64,000 bases of DNA, from NCBI GenBank assembly GCA_021799405.1, contig JAJZAL010000003.1, positions 1-64,000 on the forward strand, read 5' to 3'. The position numbers were made by a program, and so were the translations under genes. Under the pieces are notes generated by a model that did no database searches, was not told where the DNA came from, and was given only the letters and a program-made list of their open reading frames with translations. Position 1 is the stretch's first letter. Each line of letters begins with the position of its first letter. Below, in pieces: positions 18,074 to 26,006 of the stretch. Source of the DNA: Acidobacteriota bacterium (GTDB lineage: Bacteria; Acidobacteriota; Terriglobia; Terriglobales; Acidobacteriaceae).

Positions 18074-20842
18074 CTACTTAAGGTCGCGCCAGTTGGGGCC
18101 TATGCCGATGTCGGCGACGATGGGGACTTTGAGCTCGATGACGTGTTCCATTTCGTGCTTCACGAGGGCGCGGAGGGTTTCGGATTCCGATTCGAGGACC
18201 TCGAAGAGCAACTCGTCGTGGACCTGGAGAGTCATGACGGAGTGGAGTTTTTCTTCGTGCAGGCGCTTCGCGATGCGGATCATGGCGAGCTTGATGAGAT
18301 CGGCAGCGGTGCCCTGCAGAGGTGTGTTGACGGCGGTACGCTCGGCGAATCCGCGCATGTTGGCGTTGCGGCTCTGGATGTCTGGAATGGGGCGGACGCG
18401 GCCGAAGAGAGTGCGGACTTTCTGGTCGCGACGGGTTTCTTCAATGACGCGGTCGATGTAGGCGCGGACGCCCTGATAGCGGGCGAAGTAAGTTTCGATA
18501 TAGTGGCGGGCTTCGCTCTGCTCGATGCCGAGATTTTGGGCGAGGCCGAAGGGCGAGATGCCGTAGACGATGCCGAAGTTGACGGCCTTAGCGCGGTTGC
18601 GGGTTTGCTTGTCCATGGCTTCGGGCGGGACGCCGAAAACTTCTGATGCCGTGAGGGTGTGGATGTCCTGGCCGGTGGTGTACGCGCGCAGCAAGAGCGG
18701 GTCCTCAGAGAAGTGCGCCATTAGGCGGAGCTCAATCTGGGAGTAGTCGGCGGAGAGCAGGACGCGGCCGGGCGCGGCGATGAAGGCGGCGCGGATTTCG
18801 CGACCTAGCTCGGTGCGGACGGGGATGTTCTGGAGATTGGGATTCGTCGAGGAAAGGCGTCCGGTGGCAGTGCCGACCTGCTGGAAGGTGGTGTGGACGC
18901 GGCCGTTGGGGTCGGCGAGCAGCGGGAGCGAATCGATGTAAGTGGATTTGAGCTTGGCGAGCTGGCGGTATTCGAGGACGAGGCGGGGAACGTCATTGTG
19001 TTCGGCGAGTTCTTCGAGGACGTCCTGCGCGGTGGAAACGACTTTGCCTTTGCCGTACTTGAGGGGCTTGGGCAGGCCCATTTTGTTGAAGAGTACGTCA
19101 CCGAGCTGCTTTGGTGAATTGAGATTGAAGCGGTGATTCGCGAGCGAGAAGATTTCCTCGCTAAGCCGGTGCATCTCGGCGGCGAGACGGTCGCCCATTT
19201 TGTTGAGGACGGCGGTGTCGATGCGGACGCCGGCTTCTTCCATAGCGAAGAGGACGGGCGTGAGGGGAAGGTCGATGTCTTCGTAGACGCGGAGGGTGCC
19301 TTCGCGTTCGACGTCTTTGCGAAGGGTGGGTGCGAGGGTGAAGATGGCGTGCGCGGCTTGCGGGAGGGCGTTTTCGCCTTCGGTCTGGAGCGGGTAGTTG
19401 CGGAAGCGGGCGGTGACGTCGGCCAGGCGATGCGTGGTGTGGGTGGGGTTGACGAGGTAGGAGTAGAGCATCACGTCGTCGGTAACGCCACGGAGGGCGA
19501 CGCCCAGCGGGGTGAGCGTGTGCAGGATGGATTTGAGGTCGTGGACGCGCTTGGGGATGGATGTATCTTCGAGCAGCGGGCGGAGGGTTGCGAGCGGGAG
19601 GAGGAGTGCTGAGGTGTTTTCGGCAGCGACGCCGAGGAGGATTTCTTCGGCAGCGGGAGTGGGTTTGGCAGCCCCGGGGTGGGCTGTTTCTGGTTGATTT
19701 AGAAAATTGAGTTGGAGGTTGGTCGCGGGCGGCGGTTCGGCTTCGTCGGAGGATTCGGAGTCGGGGTCGGGTGTGGATGCGGCGGCCGAGAGATCGAGAA
19801 CGAAGGCGAAGCCGTGGGTGCGGGCCTGGGCGACGAATGCGGCGATTTGTTTTTCGGTGGGCTTGAGGTGGTAGTGGGCTTCCTCGGTGGTCTTGGCGGG
19901 GGCGAGTTCCTTGAGGAGCGAGGTGAATTCGAGTTCGGTGAAGAGCTCGCGGCAGGCCTCGGTGTCGGGCGGCTGGGTGAGCATGTCGTCGAGGTTGAGG
20001 TCGAGGGGGACGTTCTGGTCGATGGTGGCGAGCTCTTTGCTGAGGAGGATGTTGTCGCGGTTGTTCTGGAGGGATTCGCGATAGGTTTTGCGCTTGACCT
20101 CTTCTGCGCGATCGAGCGCGGCTTCGAGGCTGCCGAACTGCTGGATGAGCTCGACGGAGCCTTTGTCGCCGATGCCGGGCGCTCCGGGGATGTTGTCAAT
20201 GGCGTCGCCGCGGAGGGCCATGACGTCGATGACTTTTTCGGGAGGCACACCGAGGGTTTCCTCGACTTTGGCGGGGTCGAGCACGAGGTTGTCTTTGACG
20301 GGGTTGAGGATTTTTACGTCGTCGGTGACGAGCTGCATCATGTCCTTGTCGTTGGAAACGACGAAGACGGGGTAGCCCTGGGCAGCGGCCTTGTGGGCGA
20401 GGGTGCCGATGACGTCGTCGGCCTCGAAGCCTTCGGCCTGGAGGATGGGGATGCGGAAGGCTTCGAGCGCGCGGCGGATGTAGGGGAGCTGCTGGGCGAG
20501 GTCGGCGGGCATCTCTTCGCGATTGGCCTTGTAGCCGGCGTATTCAATTTCGTCGAAGGCTTGCTTTTTGGCGTTCCACCGGCGAAGGGTGCCCATTTGT
20601 TTGGCGCGCTCGTCGCGGAAGACGGGGGCGCTGACATCAAAGACGGCTGCGAAGTAGTGGGGCGAGAAGTCGCGGCGCAGCTTGTTGATCATGTTGACGA
20701 AGACATAGGTGGCCGCGGTGGGCACGCCGGAGCGCGTAGACATGGGACGCTGCCGCTGCATGGCGTGATAGGCGCGAAAGATGAACGACATGGAGTCGAG
20801 AAGGAAGACGGCGGGCTTGTTGGAGTCGTTAGGAGTGGCCAC
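18074..20842 (-). CDS. polA: DNA polymerase I (proofreading site degenerate)
   Basis: A 922-aa family A polymerase for Okazaki-fragment maturation and repair. The 5' nuclease domain comes first (VVSNDKDMMQLV; GAPGIGDKGS). The polymerase domain has motif A LLSADYSQIELRLMAHFS, motif B RNRAKAVNFGIVYGIS and motif C LQVHDELLFEV. The 3'-5' exonuclease domain is present but appears dead: exo I reads LDLS instead of DTE, exo II has Ile for the metal-binding Asp, and exo III lacks the Tyr and Asp. A Pro/Ala/Glu-rich insertion lies near residues 345-385. Start is GTG. Confidence 0.95.
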   Translation of the reverse strand: MATPNDSNKPAVFLLDSMSFIFRAYHAMQRQRPMSTRSGVPTAATYVFVNMINKLRRDFSPHYFAAVFDVSAPVFRDERAKQMGTLRRWNAKKQAFDEIEYAGYKANREEMPADLAQQLPYIRRALEAFRIPILQAEGFEADDVIGTLAHKAAAQGYPVFVVSNDKDMMQLVTDDVKILNPVKDNLVLDPAKVEETLGVPPEKVIDVMALRGDAIDNIPGAPGIGDKGSVELIQQFGSLEAALDRAEEVKRKTYRESLQNNRDNILLSKELATIDQNVPLDLNLDDMLTQPPDTEACRELFTELEFTSLLKELAPAKTTEEAHYHLKPTEKQIAAFVAQARTHGFAFVLDLSAAASTPDPDSESSDEAEPPPATNLQLNFLNQPETAHPGAAKPTPAAEEILLGVAAENTSALLLPLATLRPLLEDTSIPKRVHDLKSILHTLTPLGVALRGVTDDVMLYSYLVNPTHTTHRLADVTARFRNYPLQTEGENALPQAAHAIFTLAPTLRKDVEREGTLRVYEDIDLPLTPVLFAMEEAGVRIDTAVLNKMGDRLAAEMHRLSEEIFSLANHRFNLNSPKQLGDVLFNKMGLPKPLKYGKGKVVSTAQDVLEELAEHNDVPRLVLEYRQLAKLKSTYIDSLPLLADPNGRVHTTFQQVGTATGRLSSTNPNLQNIPVRTELGREIRAAFIAAPGRVLLSADYSQIELRLMAHFSEDPLLLRAYTTGQDIHTLTASEVFGVPPEAMDKQTRNRAKAVNFGIVYGISPFGLAQNLGIEQSEARHYIETYFARYQGVRAYIDRVIEETRRDQKVRTLFGRVRPIPDIQSRNANMRGFAERTAVNTPLQGTAADLIKLAMIRIAKRLHEEKLHSVMTLQVHDELLFEVLESESETLRALVKHEMEHVIELKVPIVADIGIGPNWRDLK

Positions 20843-20900
20843 GGGTTGAGTTTAGAGGATTTGATGGGCGGCGTGCTGCGCTGCCGGGAAGAGGAAAAGA

Positions 20901-20931
20901 TTCACCGCAAAGCTCGCAAAGAGCGCAAAGG
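20901..20931. repeat. Three 9-bp CGCAAAG repeats
   Basis: Three consecutive units, CGCAAAGCT, CGCAAAGAG and CGCAAAGGT, lie in the 118-bp gap between polA and the DUF5677 gene. The same CGCAAAG unit occurs at 9120 and 9146. Probably a small interspersed repeat; no function is evident. Confidence 0.5.
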
Positions 20932-20960
20932 TGGGTGGGAGTGTTCTTGGCGATTTCCGC

Positions 20961-21812
20961 CTAGTTCTCTGCCTTAATGCCCTTACTGCTCCAGACATCG
21001 ATGTATTTCTGGCGGGCATCCTCGAGCTGCTGCTGAAAATCAATGTTGCAGCACTTGGTTAAGGTGTCGATGGCGTAGTACAAGTTTCCGTGTGCAGCAA
21101 GTAGGGCTCGCTCAACCCAGGCGAGTGAGGGAGGGGGCGATGGCATTGCCTCTTCGTTGTTGAAGTCGAAGTGAGTCAATAGCCCTTCTAAATTCGCATG
21201 GTGAATTGAGGACGCCATGGCATAAGGAAGGTCATATTCCTTTTCACAGCCAATGTCTTGAGCTATTGCTCGGAGGGGCTTATTCGACCATTGCTGCCGC
21301 ACCCGCCCTCCGTGTCCTGTGAACCGTCCCTTGACTTTGTTGTATTCGTCTTCGACCCTTCTTTTAGCTTCCTCTGTGACGCGACCGGGGAAGTTTTCTT
21401 GCAAAAACTGAACCCTGCGCCACGCTATTACTTTGCCGAACTCCCAATAGTCCTCGATTTCCTCGGGGTGTCGGCGTAGATATTCCGCTGTCCACCGAGC
21501 TTCGTACATACCGCGCACGATTTTCATCGCTCCGGCTCCGCAACCATTTCCTGACAGAATGATCGCTTCGGAGGCGCCGGCCATGGTGGCGCGAGTGAGA
21601 AAGCAGACAACCTCCTGAACCGGGAGTGTTGCGTGGCTTTCTGCTTCGCATATTGCTTGGTCGCAGAGAGTGAAGAGTTCGTGGATGATGCCAAGTTGCT
21701 TTTCAAACTGAGTGTGGATTTTGGCCCAATACTCCGGATATCCAAACGGCGAGTTGCCTCGCGTCGTGTCAGTTTCATTCAAAACTGATTTGAGATCGTT
21801 GTTGAGCTTCAT
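20961..21812 (-). CDS. DUF5677-family protein
   Basis: A 283-aa soluble helical protein resembling the DUF5677 family, whose function is not known. Typical pieces are the region around FLTRATMAGASEAIILS with a following RGMYEARWTAEYL, and the C-terminal SSIHHANLEGLL. Its codon use is visibly less GC-biased than its neighbours, suggesting recent acquisition. It lies between polA and queA on the same strand, but gaps of 118 and 42 bp and different functions argue against a shared role. Confidence 0.75.
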   Translation of the reverse strand: MKLNNDLKSVLNETDTTRGNSPFGYPEYWAKIHTQFEKQLGIIHELFTLCDQAICEAESHATLPVQEVVCFLTRATMAGASEAIILSGNGCGAGAMKIVRGMYEARWTAEYLRRHPEEIEDYWEFGKVIAWRRVQFLQENFPGRVTEEAKRRVEDEYNKVKGRFTGHGGRVRQQWSNKPLRAIAQDIGCEKEYDLPYAMASSIHHANLEGLLTHFDFNNEEAMPSPPPSLAWVERALLAAHGNLYYAIDTLTKCCNIDFQQQLEDARQKYIDVWSSKGIKAEN

Positions 21813-21853
21813 AGTCCGGCATGATAGGGGAATAAAAGGCGAAATTCAAGGGC

Positions 21854-22951
21854 TCAATAAATGAACATGCAGTCGCCGTAGGAGAAGAAGCGGTAGCGCT
21901 CGTGGACGGCGTGGCGGTAGGCGGCGAGGGTGTGTTCGCGGCCGGCGAAGGCGCTGACGAGCATGAGGAGGGTGGACTGCGGGAGGTGGAAGTTGGTGAG
22001 GAGTCCCTGGATGACGCGGAATTTGTAACCGGGAGAGATGAAAATGTGGGTTTCGCCGGAGTGGGGAGTGAGTTGGACGGGGTCTGAAGGTGCTTGGGCG
22101 GTGGATTCGGCGGCGGCGACGGCGGCGGCGGCGCAGTGTTCTAATGTGCGGACGGTGGTGGTGCCGACGGCGATGACGCGGCGGTTTTCGCGGAGGGCGG
22201 CGTTGATGGCGGCGGCGGTTTCTGGCGGGAGGGTGTAGCGCTCGCGATGGAGATGGATGTCTTCGACGCGGGAGACGCGGACGGGGGCGAAGGTGCCGAG
22301 GCCGACGTGGAGGGTGACGTAGGCGGTCTGGACGCCGCGGTTGGCGAGGGCTGCGAGGATTTCCGGCGTGAAGTGGAGGCCTGCGGTGGGCGCGGCGACG
22401 GAGCCGGGCTGCTGGGAGTAGACGGTCTGGTAGCGCTCGCGGTCTTCGGGGCGGTCTTCGCGGTGAATGTAAGGCGGGAGCGGGATGTGGCCGGTGCGAT
22501 CGAGCGCGGTGTAAAAGTCGGGGACAGGCTGGAAGCGGATGGTACGCTCGCCGTGCTCGCCGTGGGCGATGACTTCTGCCTGCAGGCCGCTGTCTCCGAA
22601 GCGGATGACTTCTCCGGTGAGGACTTTGCGGCCGGGGCGGACGAGGGCGAGCCATTCCCATTGGGAGAGTTGCTCGGTGAGCATGACCTGAACGCGGCCG
22701 GTGGCGTGATGGCCGGGCTGGGTGTGGAGGCCGGTGCGCTGGCCGTAGAGGCGCGCGGGGATGACGCGTGAGTTGTTGAAGACGAGGAGGTCGCCGGGCT
22801 GGAGGAGGGCGGGAAGGTCGCGGAAGTTGCAGTCGGCGACGGCTCCGGTGGCGCGATTGAGGGTGAGCATGCGCGAGGCGGCGCGGTCGGCGAGGGGTTC
22901 CTGCGCGATGAGTTCCGGGGGGAGTTCGAAATCGAATTCGGAGACGAGCAC
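21854..22951 (-). CDS. queA: S-adenosylmethionine:tRNA ribosyltransferase-isomerase
   Basis: Transfers and isomerises the ribosyl moiety of SAM onto preQ1-tRNA in queuosine synthesis. The 365-aa product starts (M/V)[18 protein letters not shown], followed by the family motifs RVIPARLYG, the PTAGLHFT block and the C-terminal [21 protein letters not shown] 22951 is chosen because conserved QueA sequence begins directly after it and the upstream gene stops 11 bp before it; the longer frame is antisense-like low-complexity sequence. It lies in tandem with the acyltransferase gene. Tgt is not nearby. Confidence 0.95.
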   Translation of the reverse strand: MLVSEFDFELPPELIAQEPLADRAASRMLTLNRATGAVADCNFRDLPALLQPGDLLVFNNSRVIPARLYGQRTGLHTQPGHHATGRVQVMLTEQLSQWEWLALVRPGRKVLTGEVIRFGDSGLQAEVIAHGEHGERTIRFQPVPDFYTALDRTGHIPLPPYIHREDRPEDRERYQTVYSQQPGSVAAPTAGLHFTPEILAALANRGVQTAYVTLHVGLGTFAPVRVSRVEDIHLHRERYTLPPETAAAINAALRENRRVIAVGTTTVRTLEHCAAAAVAAAESTAQAPSDPVQLTPHSGETHIFISPGYKFRVIQGLLTNFHLPQSTLLMLVSAFAGREHTLAAYRHAVHERYRFFSYGDCMFIY

Positions 22952-22962
22952 TGCTACTGATT

Positions 22963-23643
22963 TTAGCGGCGGGTGTTGGCTAGGTGGGTTTCGGCCTGGA
23001 GGCGTGCGCGTTCGAGAGCGTCGTTGAGTTGCTGACGGTGGGTTTCGAGTTCGGCGGGGCCGGCGCCGGCGGGGATGTTCACAATGGGGCGCGCCCAACT
23101 GACGATGACGCGTGAGAATGGCCAGGGGATGAAGAAACGGTCCCAGGAGTTGAGGGTCCATTTTTTTTCGGGCAAGAGGTAAAACGAGCCGATGGGCTCG
23201 CCGGTCATCTGAGCGAGTTTTACAGGGCCAATTTTGGTCTTATAGATGGGGCCGCGCGGGCCGTCCGCCGTGAAAATGACAGCCTCGCCCTTGCCGAGCA
23301 CACTGCCGAGCGCGAGCAGGCCGGCGGCTCCGCCCCGGGAACTGGATCCGCGCACGCTGTGGAAGCCGAGCAGGCCGAGGGTGCGGGCGATGAGTTCGCC
23401 GTCAAGGCTTTGGCTGATGAGGATGGAGCAACGGTACTTGCGGAAATACCACGAGCAGAGAAACGTGCACTGATGCCAGAAGCAGAAGATGCCTTGAGGG
23501 GGCGGCGTGGCGGGGATGGTTCCCTCTTCGGCGATGACTTCAAAACGCAGAGTAATGCCGATGATCGCAATGATCGCCGCGGCAAGGCGGGGAACGATGG
23601 CAATGGCGATACGCTGGCCGAAGGTGAAGCTCGGACGGGTCAC
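22963..23643 (-). CDS. Lysophospholipid/Kdo-lipid acyltransferase (DUF374)
   Basis: A 226-aa membrane-associated acyltransferase of the DUF374/LPLAT group, probably acting on lipid A or phospholipid precursors. Diagnostic blocks are FCFWHQ (the HX4D-type catalytic His region), [24 protein letters not shown] and FTADGPRGP. One hydrophobic segment near the N-terminus ([15 protein letters not shown]) anchors it in the membrane. Start is GTG. It lies 11 bp upstream of queA on the same strand, so the two are likely one transcript. Confidence 0.85.
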   Translation of the reverse strand: MTRPSFTFGQRIAIAIVPRLAAAIIAIIGITLRFEVIAEEGTIPATPPPQGIFCFWHQCTFLCSWYFRKYRCSILISQSLDGELIARTLGLLGFHSVRGSSSRGGAAGLLALGSVLGKGEAVIFTADGPRGPIYKTKIGPVKLAQMTGEPIGSFYLLPEKKWTLNSWDRFFIPWPFSRVIVSWARPIVNIPAGAGPAELETHRQQLNDALERARLQAETHLANTRR

Positions 23644-23671
23644 TTCGTCATTCTAGCGATGATGTGCGACA

Positions 23672-24922
23672 TTAGCTGTATTTGAGCCAGCGGAGGATCT
23701 CCGGCAACGTGGGCCGCTTGCCATACATGAGGATGCCGATGCGGTAGATGCGTGCGGCGATCCAGATCATACCCCAGATCGCGCCGGCGAGCAGGGCGAT
23801 GGAGAGCCCAATTTGCCACCAGGGAGGCGTCTGTGAGCAGATGCGCAGATACATGATGATGGGCGTAAATGGCGGAAAGAGGGACAGAACGGTCGAGGCC
23901 AGGGAGTTGGGGTGGCTCATGACGTAGGCCATCAGCATTACGCTGACGATAAGCGGCGAGGCAATGAAGAAGGCAAACTGCTGCACTTCCTGCGAGGAGT
24001 TGAGGGTGGACCCAAGGGCGGCGCTGAATGCCGAATAAAGGAAGAAACCGAGTACGAAGTACACAACAAAATAGACAAGCTCAGCAAGATTGATGCCGAG
24101 CGACGAGAGGCCATTGACGCCGATTTGCGCAGCAAGGTGGGTGCCGGCAAAGGCGAGAGTGATGGCGATCCAAATGGCGACCTGCAGCAAGGCGGAGCCG
24201 CCGACGCCGAGGAGCTTCCCCATCATGAGATTGTCAGCTGGCGCGGAGGAAAGCAGCACCTCAAAAATGCGCGAACTTTTCTCATCGGCGATGGAACGTG
24301 CCATATTCGTGCCGTAAATGAGCACGACACCATAGAGAAGAACAACCAGAGCGTAGATGCCCATGTAGCTGCGCTCTACGTTGGTTTTGACGGCCTGGCC
24401 GGACTTGAGCTGGAGGGTGGTGATTTTGATTGGCTTGACGAGGGATTGCGCTTCGGGCGGCGAGATGCCGCGGCTGATGAGCGCCTGCCGCAGGGCGGCG
24501 CGGCCTAGATTGTTTTGCAGCAGTGATTGGGAAAAGAGGTCAGAACCGTTGCGCGTGTAGTAGGTAGCGTCTGGGCGTGTCTGGCCCGGTTTGCCGGTGA
24601 TCCAGAGGAAGCCGTCGAGCTTGCCAGCTGTGAGCTCGTTGGTGAGCTGGGTGCGGGCTTGAGGCGTAGCGGGCGAGACGATCTGGACGGATTGCGGAGG
24701 ATGGCTGCTGGCGGCGAGTTGCTCCTTCATGGTGGTGGCGAGCGCAGCGTTATTGGAGGCGATAGCGAGATGGCTGAGTCCGCCTGCTTTTTTCGCTACA
24801 AGATTACCGCCTGTGGCGACCAACAAGACGCCGAACGGCACGAGCACGGTGGTGACTCGGAAGACTTTGCTGCGGACGCGTTCGAGGAACTCGCGCTTGG
24901 CAATGAGGAAGATATTACGCAT
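23672..24922 (-). CDS. ABC-2 type exporter permease (NatB-like)
   Basis: A 416-aa permease. It opens MRNIFLIAKREFLERVRSKV, the typical ABC-2/NatB start, with a first membrane helix, then a ~170-residue extracytoplasmic loop and five or six C-terminal helices (IFEVLLSSAPADNLMMGKLL precedes them). The ATG overlaps the 3' end of the ATPase gene by eight bases, so the two form a coupled ATPase-permease exporter. Substrate unknown; NatAB systems export sodium, but nothing here proves that. Confidence 0.87.
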   Translation of the reverse strand: MRNIFLIAKREFLERVRSKVFRVTTVLVPFGVLLVATGGNLVAKKAGGLSHLAIASNNAALATTMKEQLAASSHPPQSVQIVSPATPQARTQLTNELTAGKLDGFLWITGKPGQTRPDATYYTRNGSDLFSQSLLQNNLGRAALRQALISRGISPPEAQSLVKPIKITTLQLKSGQAVKTNVERSYMGIYALVVLLYGVVLIYGTNMARSIADEKSSRIFEVLLSSAPADNLMMGKLLGVGGSALLQVAIWIAITLAFAGTHLAAQIGVNGLSSLGINLAELVYFVVYFVLGFFLYSAFSAALGSTLNSSQEVQQFAFFIASPLIVSVMLMAYVMSHPNSLASTVLSLFPPFTPIIMYLRICSQTPPWWQIGLSIALLAGAIWGMIWIAARIYRIGILMYGKRPTLPEILRWLKYS

Positions 24923-25820
24923 CGATCCGGCCTCCGACGGTTTCAATGAAGATTTCTTCGAGGGAAGGCTCGGCCAGCTCGAATTTGTAGATGGTGGCGT
25001 GGGCGGCAGCCAGATGCAGAAGATCCTGCGCAGAGGCGCCGGGTTTGAGTTTGATTTCTGCCGAGCCGGGGTAATTTTTCGCATCGGCTATGCCGGGGAA
25101 GTTGAGGAATGCATTGCTGCCCTCGTATTGAAGGACGACGCGGTTGCGGGGGTAGCGGGATTTGACTTCGCGCATGGTGCCGGAGAGCACAGCCTCGCCT
25201 TTGTTGACGAGGCAGATGGTGTCGCAGAGTTTTTCCACCTGATCCATGCGGTGCGTGGAAAAGAGGATGGCTTTGCCCTTGTTTTTGAGCTCGACGAGTG
25301 TGTCCTGCAGGAGCGAAGTGTTGACGGGATCGAGGCCGGAGAATGGCTCGTCCATAATGATGAAGTCGGGCTCGTGCATGATGGTGGAGATGAACTGAAT
25401 TTTCTGCTGCATGCCTTTGGAGAGTTCTTCGGTCTTTTTAGAGGTGGAATCAAGGATGTCGAAACGGTCGCACCATGATTTGGCGCGCTGAGTGGCGACG
25501 GATTCTGTAAGACCGCGCAGCTGCCCCATGAAGATGAGCTGGTCCATAACCACCATTTTCTTGTAAAGGCCGCGCTCTTCTGGAAGGTAGCCGACTCGCT
25601 TGAGGCTGTCGCGATGAAACCTGCGACCGAAGAGATTGACCTGGCCGGAATCTGGCATGGTGATGCCGACGATCATTCGGATGCTGGAGGTTTTGCCCGC
25701 GCCGTTGGGGCCGAGAAGGCCGAACATGGAGCCTGACTCTATCGTGAGCGAAAGGTCGTGGACGGCGACCTTCTGGTCGTAGGACTTGGAGATGGAGTCC
25801 AGAGCAACGACATCGGACAT
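24915..25820 (-). CDS. ABC transporter ATP-binding protein (NatA-like)
   Basis: A 301-aa nucleotide-binding subunit with Walker A GPNGAGKTSS, signature LSKGMQQK, Walker B FIIMDEPFSGLDP and an H-loop STHRMDQVE. The last ~80 residues form the DUF4162-type C-terminal domain common in ABC-2 exporter ATPases. ATG 25820 is preferred because AGGAG lies about ten bases upstream. It powers the overlapping permease gene downstream. Confidence 0.92.
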   Translation of the reverse strand: MSDVVALDSISKSYDQKVAVHDLSLTIESGSMFGLLGPNGAGKTSSIRMIVGITMPDSGQVNLFGRRFHRDSLKRVGYLPEERGLYKKMVVMDQLIFMGQLRGLTESVATQRAKSWCDRFDILDSTSKKTEELSKGMQQKIQFISTIMHEPDFIIMDEPFSGLDPVNTSLLQDTLVELKNKGKAILFSTHRMDQVEKLCDTICLVNKGEAVLSGTMREVKSRYPRNRVVLQYEGSNAFLNFPGIADAKNYPGSAEIKLKPGASAQDLLHLAAAHATIYKFELAEPSLEEIFIETVGGRIDA

Positions 25821-26006
25821 AGGTTGCGAATCTCCTGCTTCTAAGTTGGGCGTAGTGTAACAGGTGGACTTGCCGTTCAGGTGGAGGCATCTTCGGCGCA
25901 AAGCGCAGGGATTGGCAAATGGCCGGTGAAACGGCAAGTTAGGAGCCTAGTTAGAGTACGCAGGCTGGAGCTATCTGGTTCCATCGGGGCCTGATAGCAT
26001 CGCTTT

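Noticed and set aside
19712..20977. Plus-strand 421-aa frame opposite polA
   Set aside because: Gly/Val/Glu-rich shadow of polA with no domain features.
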